Shown here in pieces: positions 12,831 through 25,493 of a stretch of 64,000 nt of DNA (position 1 is the first letter of the stretch; each line of letters opens with the position of its first letter). Origin of the DNA: Blasia pusilla (lineage: Eukaryota; Marchantiophyta; Marchantiopsida; Blasiales); contig CM114275.1 of the NCBI GenBank assembly GCA_050084515.1, positions 23,312,001-23,376,000 of the forward strand, written 5' to 3'. Under the pieces are notes generated by a model. That model was not told where the DNA came from and made no database searches. It saw nothing but the letters and a program-made list of their open reading frames with translations. A program made the position numbers and the translations under genes.

Positions 12831-15800
12831 AAAGAACTGTAGGAGTTTGGAGTTGAGATTAAATTGGAGGAGTGTTATCGTATCAAGAGCTTTCTTCAAG
12901 TAAGGATGGACCTTCTAGTTACGATAGTCATTGATGCAAGATTAAATTTTATAAGAATTTTTCTAGTATATAACCACTTCTGAAACTCTTTATTCTCTCA
13001 CAATAGGAATCGCAAATGGTAATGCCGAGGCGATCACTTCTTCACAATATCTAACCCCAAAATTCATAACTATTAAGTATCTCTAAACTATTTTACGCTT
13101 GTACACAAGAAAAATTGTACAACTACTATTGAACCTTACTTAAGCAGGCCTATTTACATCCATAGATTGCTAAATGATTAGATAAAAAATATAATCCCAA
13201 GTCCTTACTTGACAATATGAAGTATTATCGAGGTTGGTAATTGCATGATTTGATTCATGAATGCCTCTCCAAAGTGGTAGACCAGATAAAGAGTAAACCA
13301 GTGTCTATCTACAAAGAGAACCTTCACATGATATGGGTTAAGAAAAGGAAAATTGGGTACAACTCACACTCCATCATATCCATGATTAACTAACATCATA
13401 TATTCTCCTCAAGAATCGGTTATGATGAAGTTGCTCTCCCAAGAGGGATAATCCACTCTCATTAGAAAGTAACAAGCTCAAATCCATCCATTATCCTTAG
13501 AATCATAGAGGGAATTCTTCTAAGATAAAAGCCTCTTCAAATATCATCTCCACACATATTAGATCCTCAAAAATCTAAAAAAATAGATCATGGCCAAATC
13601 ACTCTCCCAAGAGGGATAATCCACTCTCAATGGAAGAGCAAATAAGCCCAATGCCATCCACTAAAAAATGATAAGAGAAACTTGAGAAATGAAGTTGTTC
13701 TCGTTCTTCTAAACTTTTTGTTTCAATACAAAAAATTGAGTATGCCAAATTTATGAAAAAAAAATGTTGAGATTTTTGCACAACATCGGCTCCTTTTTCT
13801 TTTTCGCTTAGCGCTTTTCCCCCTGACATAAGGAGGAGGAGGGGGGGGGCGAAGCGCGACCTCGGTTCCCAAATGCCTAAACTTCTCAGAAAATTCAACT
13901 ATGCACTCGAGTTTTTATGTCGTTTAGGTCGATAAAATGCTCTTTTGAATTGTTGAGGTATGTTTTGAAAGTTATTAGTTCATCACTAGGGTAAAAAGAT
14001 AATGGAAGAAGAAAGCGTAATGGAGCTCGAACGTAGTTTCTTTCTTTTGGACTTGAGTGATCAGCCGGAGTTTTGTGTGCAGGCAAAAGAACTATTTGTG
14101 TTCTGAACGCCGCCTAAAGACCATATATGCGAGGAGGAGGTTGTTGATCGTCCGACTAGAAAAATATGCAGCTATACTTAAGATGATGAATCCTTGAGGT
14201 TCCCTTCTCTTTATATACTCACAAGGGTTTCACAAGAGTAAAAATATGGCTAATCTCATCTTGTGCCACGTGGTTTCTTCTCAAGGTTTACCCAATCTCA
14301 TTTTGACACAAGTAGATTATATGTTATCTCTTCAAATATCCTTATAAACTCATTTCATATCCTCCCAACTACCCTGGCCAACAATTGAGACTACTTTAGT
14401 TTTATTTTCATTAATACACTAATCCACTACTTTACTTCTATATTTGTCATCTTTTATTTATTACCTCTTTTTTCTTAAAGTTGAGCCGGCACAAATAAGG
14501 CACCATAAAGAGGTTTAAACATGAAAAAAATTTCCTTAGCTAATTTACTTAATACTTATAAAACTCTCTCTAACTCTAAGAAGAGAGGAATATACATAGT
14601 GGATAATTTTACTAGATGACAACATAGAATAGAGGGAGGAAGGATATTCGTAGATGAGTAGTTAGGGGTATGGAAAGGTTATGATTTATGTGAGAGATGT
14701 CGTTCGCAAATATATCACTAAAAAATACCCATCGTTGGTCACATCCACAAAACACAACATCGATCTTGCCAATATACGGGTAGATCCACACACATACAAG
14801 GAATTAACTTATGCATGTACATGGAGAGCGCACAATAAAAATCAAAGTCAAAATGGCTCATCCGGCCTAAAAATCCTCTCATAAATCTACATCCGTATAT
14901 TGAGCCTCATCCATTATCCATTGTGAGGAAAATCGGACGCTAGCACCGTAGTTCCTATCTCACACGAACAAGAGAGACGCTCCGACTGCCCAATATGAGA
15001 AATCTGGCTTGAGAAAGCCATCTTCCTCCCTTATATATCCTTGGGAAGACCCAAAAGGCTCTTACCCTAAAAATAGCAAACCTACCGATAACTCCATGCC
15101 CACGTTACCAGTTAGCCCTTGATCTCATCAAGAGGGGACCAGCTGACAAAGACCAAAATTAGGGAAATTGCCATAAACGACGTTCAAATTAGGGAAATTG
15201 CCATAAAAACGCGTTCATGATGTCAACTCCATCGAACATCTACATACAAAGTTACACCCAAACGTCCACGAAATCGCTATGTCATAAACGCGATAGAACT
15301 CTACCGATCAGTAAACTAAGGTGTGACAAAGAACATGGGAGCAAGAAAGTAATCTTACTCATATTAGGGAACTCCTAGAGGAAATTAATTAGAAATAGGA
15401 AATCATAGGGAAGGTAGATGGTGAGACTAGAGTTTGGCGTATAGCTTGAGGAGAGAGGCATGGTTCAGGGTATTGGCCATATTTTTCCTTGGAGTATGAC
15501 ATTAATGGTATGCAAAAACTTAGAAATTCCAATTATTCAAGAAAAAATCAGAAAACAATCTTGAATGAGAAATGCTTTTTGAATGCTTCATTGGAATGCA
15601 TATACTTTTGAATGGAGCATGACTTATATATGTTGTGGCATCATGAGATTAGATGATTGAGCTTGACATAGTTTTGTACTAAAATTGGGGTCTAAGTGTC
15701 ATTTACTTAATAAATCATGATATAGATATATCGATTTCGACTAGATTAGGGCAGGCTTTGATATCATGTGAAGGATAAGGCCATAACCCAAGGCGTTGGT

Positions 15801-15889
15801 GAATTCAACCCAAGTATGGTGTCTTTTGCAGGGGCCCAACTTAAGTCGAAGAGGACGTCAACTCATCTAAGTGGCAGACCATCGCAAGT
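12831..15889 (+). other. Non-coding interior of family-1 element or later insertions
   Basis: No domain is recognised. A block beginning CTCTCCCAAGAGGGATAATC occurs near 13434 and again near 13602 (direct repeat about 168 bp apart). A roughly 32-bp block with AAATTAGGGAAATTGCCATA is duplicated in tandem at about 15153-15212. The patch at 13790-13870 has a short G-run. Confidence 0.4.
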
Positions 15890-16510
15890 AGGTAAGTCTA
15901 TGGTATCCACACTGGTAAGGATCTGAGATGCAAATCATGATTGCGGGTCCAAGGAGGAAAGAACTTGGTTTGACCCACCAAGTAAAAACCTATACTAGCT
16001 AGTTGCATGACTAGGATGGGCTGTGGAACTGGCCGTGGAAGTAACACTCTGACACTAAGTAAGACATAATGTCTTATGACTAGCCTTAGAAGAGAAAGGA
16101 GCGTAGCTACTACTCGCGGGAACAAAGGCAAAGCAAGGAAGCTTTGAAACCTTAGAGAAGAAGGGCAAGAAGTAAAGAAAACATGAGTAGTCAAGATGGA
16201 GAAGATGCCATGAGACTAGTCACGAAATGCAAAGGGAGACAAGACAACGATAATATCCAAAATAGGAAGTCAACGCAAGCGCTAGCCACTAGACACATGA
16301 AATACGAATCCAAGCTCCAAGATGCTTATGGGAAGCCTACACTTTAATTATCTATAAGAGGCATCAGCTAAACCATCTTGATAGATAACAAGTAAACCCT
16401 TGGTCCGTTGGTCCACGGATCACGAGCGGAAAACCACTTTTGGGTTAAGGGCCAAAATTGAGGGTCCAAAGGGGAAAATAGGAAGGGTGGTATTCCCCAA
16501 AAGAACCCCA
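15890..16510 (+). repeat. Family-1 3' internal region, repeated inverted at 31090-31690
   Basis: The reverse complement of this stretch matches 31090-31690 with many substitutions. The best blocks are GGGCCAAAATTGAGGG (here) against CCCTTGATTTTGGCCC (there) and the AACTAGCTAG region. It lies just before the 3' LTR, so it is probably part of the non-coding 3' end of the element. Confidence 0.6.
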
Positions 16511-17030
16511 AAAGTTATATTAGGGGCGACAAACTTCCTCCCTACTCGCTCAAGTCCTTGAACCAAGAACCAATCGCAATGGGTGTTTGGTTGTGTTTCA
16601 TATTTAAGCTATAAATTCACCTTGAGGAAAGAACCAAAGTGCTATCGTATAGACGGGAAATTTTGGAGATTTGAAGGAGCTTTATAGGGAGACAATTTGC
16701 ACTTAGGGAGACTTGACAGATTAAGCGTTTGGCGGTTTCTTGACTACCAACATATCATGCGCATACACATTACTATACAACGTACATCAAAGTCACCGAA
16801 TGCGCACACGAACACACATAATCCCATGCCAACTCATAGCATCCAAACATTGAGATGATAAGTTGTACTCTAATGACAAAGTCTCTCCATGATGCACGCA
16901 AGTATCTCGTTGTCTAGTTTCAAATCAAATCCACTCTTCTAATGAGAGGCTTGGGTTACACACACAAGGTAAGGAGGACCATAGCTTCGCCGCCTCATGC
17001 CAAGAGGTTTAACAAAGAGAGATTGAGCTC

Positions 17031-17154
<124 letters not shown>

Positions 17155-17283
17155 ATAATCTATGCTCAAAGATCACCTCCTTTGCTCTTGACATGTTGTA
17201 GGGGGTAAAGGAAAACTTCCTAAATTGGAAGTCAGCTATACTCAAAATATAAAATTACCCAAAATAGTAAATTTCTCTATATG

Positions 17284-18305
17284 TGTCGCGACCCTCATAA
17301 CCAAAACCAAATAGGCACCAAGCGGAATATCAGAACTCAAGTGGACTCACGCTGCGATGTTCGTGCATTAGAGAGGCTTTTGGAAAGGTCTCTTGGAAAA
17401 GTCCAAGAGAAAAAACGCGGAACAGAGTTGTGCGTTTCATGCATAAGTGGTTGCAACCATGAAACTTAGACCAAACGCGAGCCAAGACTTGAGATGAGTT
17501 GAGTCTTGGAAGGTTGGTTGCCAAAGAGGTGAGAACTAGTTTTGGAACACAACTAGCGTTTGGGAAATTTGACTGTGTTTTGGACCATAAAGTTTAGTCC
17601 CAAGATACGTTCGGGACAAATAAGGGCGTATTTCAAAGCTTACCTTAAGACACTTCCAACGCACTAAAGATCTCAACAAATGCATAAGTACAGACTAAGA
17701 TATTGGCCGAAAACAATTCCTAGAGCAATCGGGTTGAGGGCCAATTAGAGAGGCCCGAGTGTGTTTCCTAAATTTAGGAAACCCGGAGATCCCCACAAGT
17801 ACTAATAAGGGAGGAGTCTCTCCAAGATGTCTTGGAACATGACTCCCCACTTTGAGCATCAAACGGCGTCTCAGAGGCACGGGATGGAACGGGAATTTGG
17901 CGTTGGAACTCGGAACCCAAACCTGATCCAAGGGAGTGGACTTTGTACGTCACACTTGGGTTCCGACCCAAGATTCAATTTTTGCGAGTCTTGATTAGGG
18001 ACTCATTGGATGTCCATCGGAAAATTGGAATCGTTACGCGCGAAACGCCGTTTGAGGTTCCTGAACCGACCAGAAAGTCTGTCCCAAGTCTTTCGAGACT
18101 TGCCCATGTTGTAAACCGCAAAACTAGGAAGGTTGAGCTTGATGAGAGACCGATATGAGAACTCTGAAAGTTAGCCCGCTGATTGATCCAAGACTCGACT
18201 AACCAGAGTGCGTGTTTGGATGCAGATCAACGTTGAGAGCGTGACCTAATGAACGCTTGCTTCCGCACAACAAGATTAACGTTCAAGGAGAGTAGGCGCA
18301 CGACA
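17284..18305 (-). mobile_element. Solo LTR (family 2), copy 1, with 5-bp target duplication
   Basis: The element starts TGTCGCG and ends CACGACA (imperfect terminal inverted repeat) and is flanked by ATATG on both sides (17279-17283 and 18306-18310). It is 1,022 bp, has no coding domain or primer site, and interrupts the family-1 3' LTR, where an uninterrupted homologue gives the empty site. A second copy, in opposite orientation, is at 51934-52934. Orientation is assigned relative to that copy and is arbitrary. A short non-autonomous TRIM-like element is an alternative to a true solo LTR. Confidence 0.8.
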
Positions 18306-18452
18306 ATATGGCTTCAAATGAGCATAAAAAAAGGATAAACCTACTCTCTCATGTTACTCGTGGCCTCAACAAGTCATCCTCTTGAGGTTCTCCTTTACTA
18401 TCCTCAAAGGCGCTCTACTAGATCTTGTCAATGTATCCTAAAAAGGCGTGAC

Positions 18453-19006
18453 CTACGCAATATGCAACCAGTTGAGTCTTTGGGACTGAACCTAAGTCTT
18501 CTACTTGCAAAGCTCAAGGTTGGGAACAAGTGATTTGGGGTAAAGCTAGGAGAAGTATAGTTTGGACTCTATAATGTTCCTAAACTAGGATCAATGTTCT
18601 TCAAGTATATCCACCGCCTTACTTGGATTCATTCTTTAAGCATTTTCGTTGTCTCTAAATTCTCCTCTTGATAGCTAGCCCTTTTTTTCTTTACTTCCCC
18701 TTCCTATGCATGTCATTGTTTGTACCAATCCATGCTCTATCTTTCAACCTCTATATTCACAAGATGTACCTTACATCTTATTATGGCTTGTGCTTGCACA
18801 TGTACCCTTTTCTATGTTCCAATCTCTTTCCTTGAGAGGTTGATCTTACTCTCTTCCATTTACTCTCAAAGAAGTCTTTTACTATACTATCATGTGAGGG
18901 AAGTTTGTGTTTAAACAACTCATTTGTAGAAAAATGGTTAAACTTCCTTAACCTATCTATTTTTCCTGAAGATAGACTTTTATCTACATATGATACTATC
19001 CTACTT
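18453..19006. other. No gene recognised
   Basis: AT-rich stretch to the right of the family-1 element. Short open frames on both strands have no motif. Confidence 0.4.
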
Positions 19007-20992
19007 TCAAACAACCATGGATGGAAATGAGCACCTTTTCTGCTTACAATTGTGCTCTGCCTCCATAAGGGAAAAAAATAAGAAGGAATCTCTAGCACCA
19101 ACTAACATGCTCTCCAAAGCCACAAGTTTATCCCTCTCATGATCAACTATGCCCATACACACTAGATAAACTAACAGACCATCAGTGGAAATAATACTCT
19201 CTTGTACATACTTAGGAGGATCTGTCCTAGCATATGCATCCACAAAATTCTTGATTAGAACCATCCAGTATTAACCAGATTTATGGTTCCTCATCATGGC
19301 TATGTCTATTATAGGTGAATACAAGCTTAAGCGTGATAATTTTGACCTCTCGAGTCCTAGTATCCTATTGATATAGGGGTCCCCCTCATACTTCTCATGC
19401 TCCACTCTAGCCTCATAGAATGGCTCCACCATATATACCTTGGATACTTTAGCTCTCAATGGTCTTTGATGACTTTCTCAGCATAGCAAAAATAGATCTG
19501 TTGGGGTTTCATCCACCTATTCTAGCTTAAGGATTTTGTTAAACCTCACATTGACCCTCCCATTATTGTGTGCATAAATCTCAAGGGCTCCCTTCCTTGC
19601 TAAGGTGTGGACAGCGGCGGCAGCCCCTAACCACAAGTACAATTTGGGAATTGCACGAATTATTCTACAAGTAATATCTTTTGGTGATGTTTTGTGCTTA
19701 ACACATACATCCCTATAGAAATTGGATGGCTTCTCTCCATCCACTTGTCATCTTGGAGTAACTCATACATCTACTCCCTTCGCATCTTCAACCCAATGGA
19801 TGCTCCTATCCAAGATAACATCCAATACTTCAAATAAATGTTGATGAATCTCGTTGTATTTAAGAATGAACTCTATTTGAATGTCCTTAAATTAAGGCTT
19901 ACGTTCTTCCTCCACCTCAAAGATAGGAGAGGAAATTGGTTGGTATAGGGATGCAAATCCCCTAATCCTGTGTACATGCATCTCTCTTTCCAAAGCACAC
20001 AAATGAAAGATGCAAAGGTTTTGCGATCTTCACACAATTGTATGCACCACCTTAGGGTTCTCCAATAATATCTTTTGCCTAGCCATTGCTTCATAGAAAT
20101 TCATATGAGAGCTTCCCTATAATAAGGTGCTCACCTATGGTGATTACTCAATCATATGTGTGTCTTGTGAGTACATCTATATCCACTTTGAGAATTGGTG
20201 TCCTTGTGTAACTTCTTTTTTATTGAGACTCTTACATGAGTCATGATCGACCTTCTTGTAGATGCAATCTCCTTCTGAATCTTTCTTCAGCCACTAGTAA
20301 TTTTACTAGTAACTTCTAACATATGTTGCTGCAAGGGTGCCACTTCCCCTCATGTTTGCTCTAGTTGCTCCTAAATTACCTCACTCTCCTTGAGAGCTGA
20401 TTTAGCCATAGATCAATACACATACATGGGATTTCCCACATAAATGAACCTCCAATGTTGAGGCTTGAGCCTTTGGTTGCACAACCTTGTTTGGATGTTT
20501 GAAACATTGGTCTCCTCCTCTTGTATCCGTTATGCACTCATATGTGCCCTCATCTGCTCCGTCTCCTAGCATAGCAGTATTGGCCACCTAAGCCTCATCC
20601 TGGTGTTTAAGGAAATTAGCCTTCCACTATGGAGCTTCCTTTTGCTCAATTTGCAAGGCTTCTTTCAACCTTTTGCTTCTCATTCTCCTTATGCCCCAGT
20701 TTTCTCCTTGCATAAGGCCAATGTTGTGGCATGTACTTCCTTCTCATTCAAACTTACCTCCTCCAAGGGTGCGATTTCTTGATTCCTTGTATGAAGTTAG
20801 TGGTCTAATTATGCAATAGCCTCCTTCAATCTTCCTATCATAAGCTCTTCGAGACCTTCCTTTACCTCTTCCTCCTTCATTCAAAGGATAGCTTCCTACT
20901 TGTCCCAAACTCAAGCAATTTTTTGGAGCAGTATTTGCCTCTCCTACATCTATTCTTGCTTGGATCTTTCCAATGCTTTGATATGTTTCCAA
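19007..20992 (-). pseudogene. Decayed long reading frame of unknown function
   Basis: Minus-strand pieces 20992-20744, 20587-20402, 19744-19517, 19459-19271 and 19264-19007 share one frame. The bridge from 20744 to 20587 also reads through in that frame with three stops. Together they suggest a former reading frame of about 660 codons. The first third contains charged, helix-prone stretches (RLKEALQIEQKEAPW). Later parts include YRDVCVKHKTSPKDITC and VEPFYEARVEHEKYEGDPY. I do not recognise a family. Because a worn gypsy RT on the same strand lies upstream (21690-22460), it may be an extra ORF of that or another retroelement. A host pseudogene is the alternative. Confidence 0.4.
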
Positions 20993-21689
20993 CTAGTCGA
21001 TAATTCTCACAATTTTTTATGCAATTGGTCCCTTAGGATAGAGTTCTATATCTCCAAATGTACTCACAACAACACTTCTTTTATTATTAGTTGGTATTCT
21101 TTTTTCCATTCAAAATGCATGCCTTGTCATGCTAATCAGTTAATAGTTGCTACCTCCCACGTACAATTTTTAATAAATTGTGTGTAAGAACATGTACCTC
21201 CAAGAAATACAATAATCTCTTGACCGTTATTAGGTGCACGCATCATATGTCACACATTGTGGCACAACAACATGTGTTCCACATGCGAGAGCACTAAAAG
21301 CAAGAGGCATGCATGGAGAAGGAAATAGTACACCTTCCCTAGCATATGGAGTTGGCCTACTACTAGTTGCAATTTCATTGACATGTAGGGCAATGCAAGA
21401 TGCAGAGGCGGTGGCAATGGCAGTGACTCTAGTTATGAGTCAAACTCACAATTGGCTCATAGTATATCTATAACATTGCAAAAAAATTGAGTCTAGTGCA
21501 AGTCTCTTCCAAGCCAATTGTGGACCAAGAACAAGCCAATCGCAAGCCATTTGTGACTAAACTATGAGTGTAATAAAATGGAACTTGTGAACCATATTGG
21601 AGTAAAACATTATGAGTTGGATCTCAATCTTATGTATGAATTGCAAGTGCATCACTCAAAAATTTGCGAGTCAACTATTAGAGAGCAAT
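20993..21689. other. No gene recognised
   Basis: Between the decayed frame and the minus-strand RT remnant. Short frames at 21234-21473 show no motif. RNase H and integrase of the neighbouring gypsy element would be expected here but are not readable. Confidence 0.4.
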
Positions 21690-24265
21690 CACTTTATGGG
21701 GATTATGCCCAATACGCTCCACTATGTTCCCATCTATAATATGACCCTGTAATATTTTAGAATTCACACCAAAGACTCATTGATCTAGATTCATTGAGAT
21801 TTGATTCATTTTGCATCTTTTGAGCACCCTTTGCAGATATTGAAGATGATCCATGGATTTTTTTTAGATGGTTTAATCATCTATGACTACTGCTAGATAC
21901 TTGTCGAGCAAGTCATTAACCTTGAAAATGGACTTGGCCCATTTGCTAATCCAAAGGAAATTTTGCAAAACATAAATATCCCGAATGAGGATATAACTAT
22001 GGTTTTATGTTGATCCTGTAGAGCAATTGCCACTTGGTTGTACCCACAAAATTCATCAAAAAATAAGTACATTTGATGATCAAAGACCTAATTGCAAATA
22101 AGGTCTATGAACGGAAGGGGCATTTTGTCTTTAACCGTAATATCATTCAGTACATGATAATCCATGCACATGTATAATTTTCCAATTGCCTTGGTCATTT
22201 CTTCTTCTAGGGAGGAACCAAAAAAGAGGCCCATTCGAAATGCTCCTCTAGATAGATAATTGTGGCCTTTAATAATTTGGTGACTTCCTCTATCACTAAA
22301 ATTTGAAATTTTGGATTCATTTGATATGGTTTAATGTGTAGAGGTCTAACTCTGGACGTAAGAAAAATTCTATTCATGTAGAGAGAATCATATATTCCTT
22401 GCATTTCCTTATAACTCCATGGAAAATAAATTATCATGGAATTCTTTAAGTAGCTCATGATATAGTGTTAACTCCATACTTCATAAATTTTCTCCCACTT
22501 GTATGAATCTAGAAAGTAATGGATCTAAGCTAATATTGACTTCTATTTTCCTCCAAAAAGTCATTTTTAGTACTAAGGCTTTCCAATTCATATATCATCT
22601 TAGCCCTCATCATGTATCTCAAAATCTAACTCCTCATTCTCACCATCATCTATGACCTCATACTCCCCCAAAATTATCCTCCATAACTAGTACATACTTC
22701 TCGAACAACTCCTTACATTTATCTAATACACACAAATCACATGTGGATACTTGCAAATTAGAAGAGATGTTTTTCTCAAATATCCTTTTAGTATCCCCTA
22801 AATATTTATGTCGCATCGAATACAAATATTTCTCTTCAATGGTAGTTGGTATATCTTGCCATTGCATTGAAGGAGTGACTTTGGATATTCCCCCTGGTTT
22901 AGACATAAAATTGAGAAAAGTTTCCAATATAGATTTGCCTTGTTTCTAAGCTTTTTGAGCGGATCCAATTTCTGCAATTTCTGGGTACTCTCTCAACTCT
23001 TATTGGTATGGTCTCGATCCGCATATAGTAATATTGGAATAGATGGTGGTATCCTATCTTCCTCCATGACCTTAATTCTCCTATGTCAGATGTTGTTTAA
23101 GCTCTCATGATAGCAATCAATGGCCAAATTCTTTCCACTCTTTTCAAATTCATGGGAAGAGTGTTAGTTACTCCTCCTTGTGTTAGTTGCTATTATCTCA
23201 GAATAGGTAGTATTGTAGTTGTTTGCAATGGCCTTGCCATGTATTGGATGGACATTATTTGATGCATATGCACTATCAGCTGTTGAAATACTCAAGATGC
23301 AATTTTTTGCATTAGTTAGGACGATTGTATCATGCTTTTTTAGAAGCATGTAACATACACTACAACTGTTGTTGTTGATGCCCTCCAAAATTTGATTGAT
23401 AAGCAAATGGTTGTTGATATTGGCCACAATAAGGGATCTTTGTTTGATAAGAACATTCAAAGTCTCTCTCCAAGGTAGGACATTCTCCGAAACTCTTGAT
23501 ATTTTTTTCATATGACTAACACACAATGCAAGGAAATGCTATAAATTCTTGTTGTATATGCCTAGTATTGCGACATATAAAATAATGTACTTCCCCTTGA
23601 TCAGATGCACCGCATCTGGGAACAAATAAATTCTAAAGATTGGAAGGCCGTTCCCATGTTTCATCTCTCCCTTCTTTATTGTGAGGATATAAGGAACATG
23701 ACCCTCTTCCCTTTTCGGAACAAGATTAGCTACATGCGGATGGATTGCTGCCATTGAAACTACTACTATGGTGCCAATATATACTATTTTGGGGCATTTT
23801 TGGTTCTTTCTCTCCTAGTTTCCTTATTTTGGTACGTCTCTAGCCGAGGTTTCTCTTTCTGTAGGTGAATTTTTTGTGCTTCTATTAGTTGGGAAAAAAC
23901 CCTATCTCCTTCTTTAAGAGGAGTTCTTCATCGTGAAATAACCTGAGTAGGTTCATCACTAGGAGTTTGTGGCCATCTAGGAAAGGTGAGAGAGATGTCT
24001 TTTGCCCGCTTTGGTCTCGTTAATGCTAATTCCTCCTTCTCTTGTTCCTCACACGTCCACCCTCACCTACAAGAAATTTTATTAGCTTCTTTAATATCGG
24101 ATCTTTATTAGCTTCTACATATTCGTCAAGGAATGCCTCCTTAATCGCTCTCCGTATATCCAAAAAATCCACCAATTCAAGCCATGAATCCAATGATTCA
24201 TCCATGTAATGGCGGAATAGTTTATAAATATCTTTTTCTTCTAAAAACCTAGCCAATTTTACCAC
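21690..24265 (-). pseudogene. Worn Ty3/gypsy gag and reverse transcriptase (minus strand)
   Basis: Gag-like sequence lies at 24265-24026 (VKLARFLEEKDIYKLFRHYM, resembling gag helices). A worn middle part (23754-22658) has no clear motif. RT begins near 22458, with a segment like the pre-finger region of gypsy RTs (IEEVTKLLKATIIYLEEH, then EWASFLVPP). It continues with MCMDYHVLNDITVKDKMPLP near 22150, FFDEFCGYNQVAIALQDQHK near 22040, and a damaged YxDD box (VIDD) near 21880, followed by LKRCKMNQISMNLDQ. Stops are frequent. No LTRs could be assigned and RNase H and integrase are missing, so this is a truncated copy. Confidence 0.65.
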
Positions 24266-24848
24266 GTTGATAAACTAGGAAAGGAATTCATATGGATCTT
24301 TATCCATAGTATATCTCACTCTTGATAATGGCCCAGTTGCAATGGTAATATGCCAATCCCATCAATCCAACCCAACACGCTCATTTGGTCTTATAAGATC
24401 CCCTCTTTGATTGGTTGAAACTACCGGGACTACAACTAGAGGCTCCCGTTCAATGTGGACATCAGATTCCTCTCATAGAGGATGACTTTCCTTGCATCAT
24501 CCCGTTTGATTCCTAAAATTTTCAATTACCATTGCAAGGTGCACACTACTCATGGTTGTGGTCCTAAAATAAATTTCCAATTCTTATCACAATCCCTAGT
24601 ATGGTCGCCCAAAAATGAAATGTTGCTTCTACTCATATATATATATATATATCACACCTCTGTATTTTCATTCACAACATTCAAACATTCATTCATTCAC
24701 GAGTCCTCTCAAATTGGGTTTGCATGTAAGGATCCGGACCCCAATCTTTCAAATGGTTATTTATATTTTTATTCACATATAGGTTGCACAACATCTCAGA
24801 TTTGGTGAGCTTGCAGGTATATTTTTGTCCCTTTCCAACTAAAATTCA
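24266..24848. other. No gene recognised
   Basis: Spacer between the gypsy gag remnant and the copia 3' LTR. Contains a short TA run near 24637-24653. The gag of the left neighbour may extend a little into it. Confidence 0.4.
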
Positions 24849-25480
24849 TGTAAAAAACTGCTAAAGAAGCATAACTGGTGGGAAACGACTCTCACACTCA
24901 CACACCACCATGGAGAATGAATTTTTGCAATGAGAGAATAAGTAGAAGCTGATCCCCTTCTCAATTATATAAGATATGTATAAGAAACCCTAACGCTAAT
25001 CTTAACCTTAGTCTCTAGTTAGACTAACTACGATTAACTAACCCTAGTTAAGATAATCGCGCTTAACTGACTAACCAAGATTAAACTTCCCTACTTCGTG
25101 TGAGTACCAAATAGAGCAGTTAAGGTGTTTGATGATCTTGACTGTAACTCGGTCCAATCTATTTGACTTTACTTCCATCTTCTTCAAAACAACTTGGCTC
25201 TTGTTCTTGAAGGGTAGTCATCATGTATGCATGATGTGTCGCAAGGAAACCTTCATTTATGAATCTATGAACAAGATGTGAGACTCTACTTGATCTACAA
25301 AGTTTTTGTTAAGAGATAGATACCTCTCACACCTGACTCGAACTCTGACTAGTATCAACAGACTGAATATATACTCTTCCTATCATGGACTCACAGATTT
25401 AACTGATGAATCTAGAATCTCTCATAATCTTGCACTAGTACTTGGGGAATTTGAAGGCAATGTCTATTGGTTTAGAGTCA
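24849..25480 (-). repeat. Copia 3' LTR
   Basis: On the minus strand it begins TGACTC right after a polypurine tract and ends in TACA. About 300 bp at the end away from the tract (24855-25155) match LTR pieces at 27847-28058 and 28735-29043. It holds CCCTAA-like motifs (AACCCTAACGCTAATC) reminiscent of plant telobox sequence. Confidence 0.7.
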
Positions 25481-25493
25481 TATTCTCCCCCTT
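25481..25493 (-). promoter_or_regulatory. Copia polypurine tract
   Basis: The minus strand reads AAGGGGGAGAATA immediately before the LTR start TGACTC. This is the usual place and composition of the plus-strand primer of copia elements. Confidence 0.75.
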
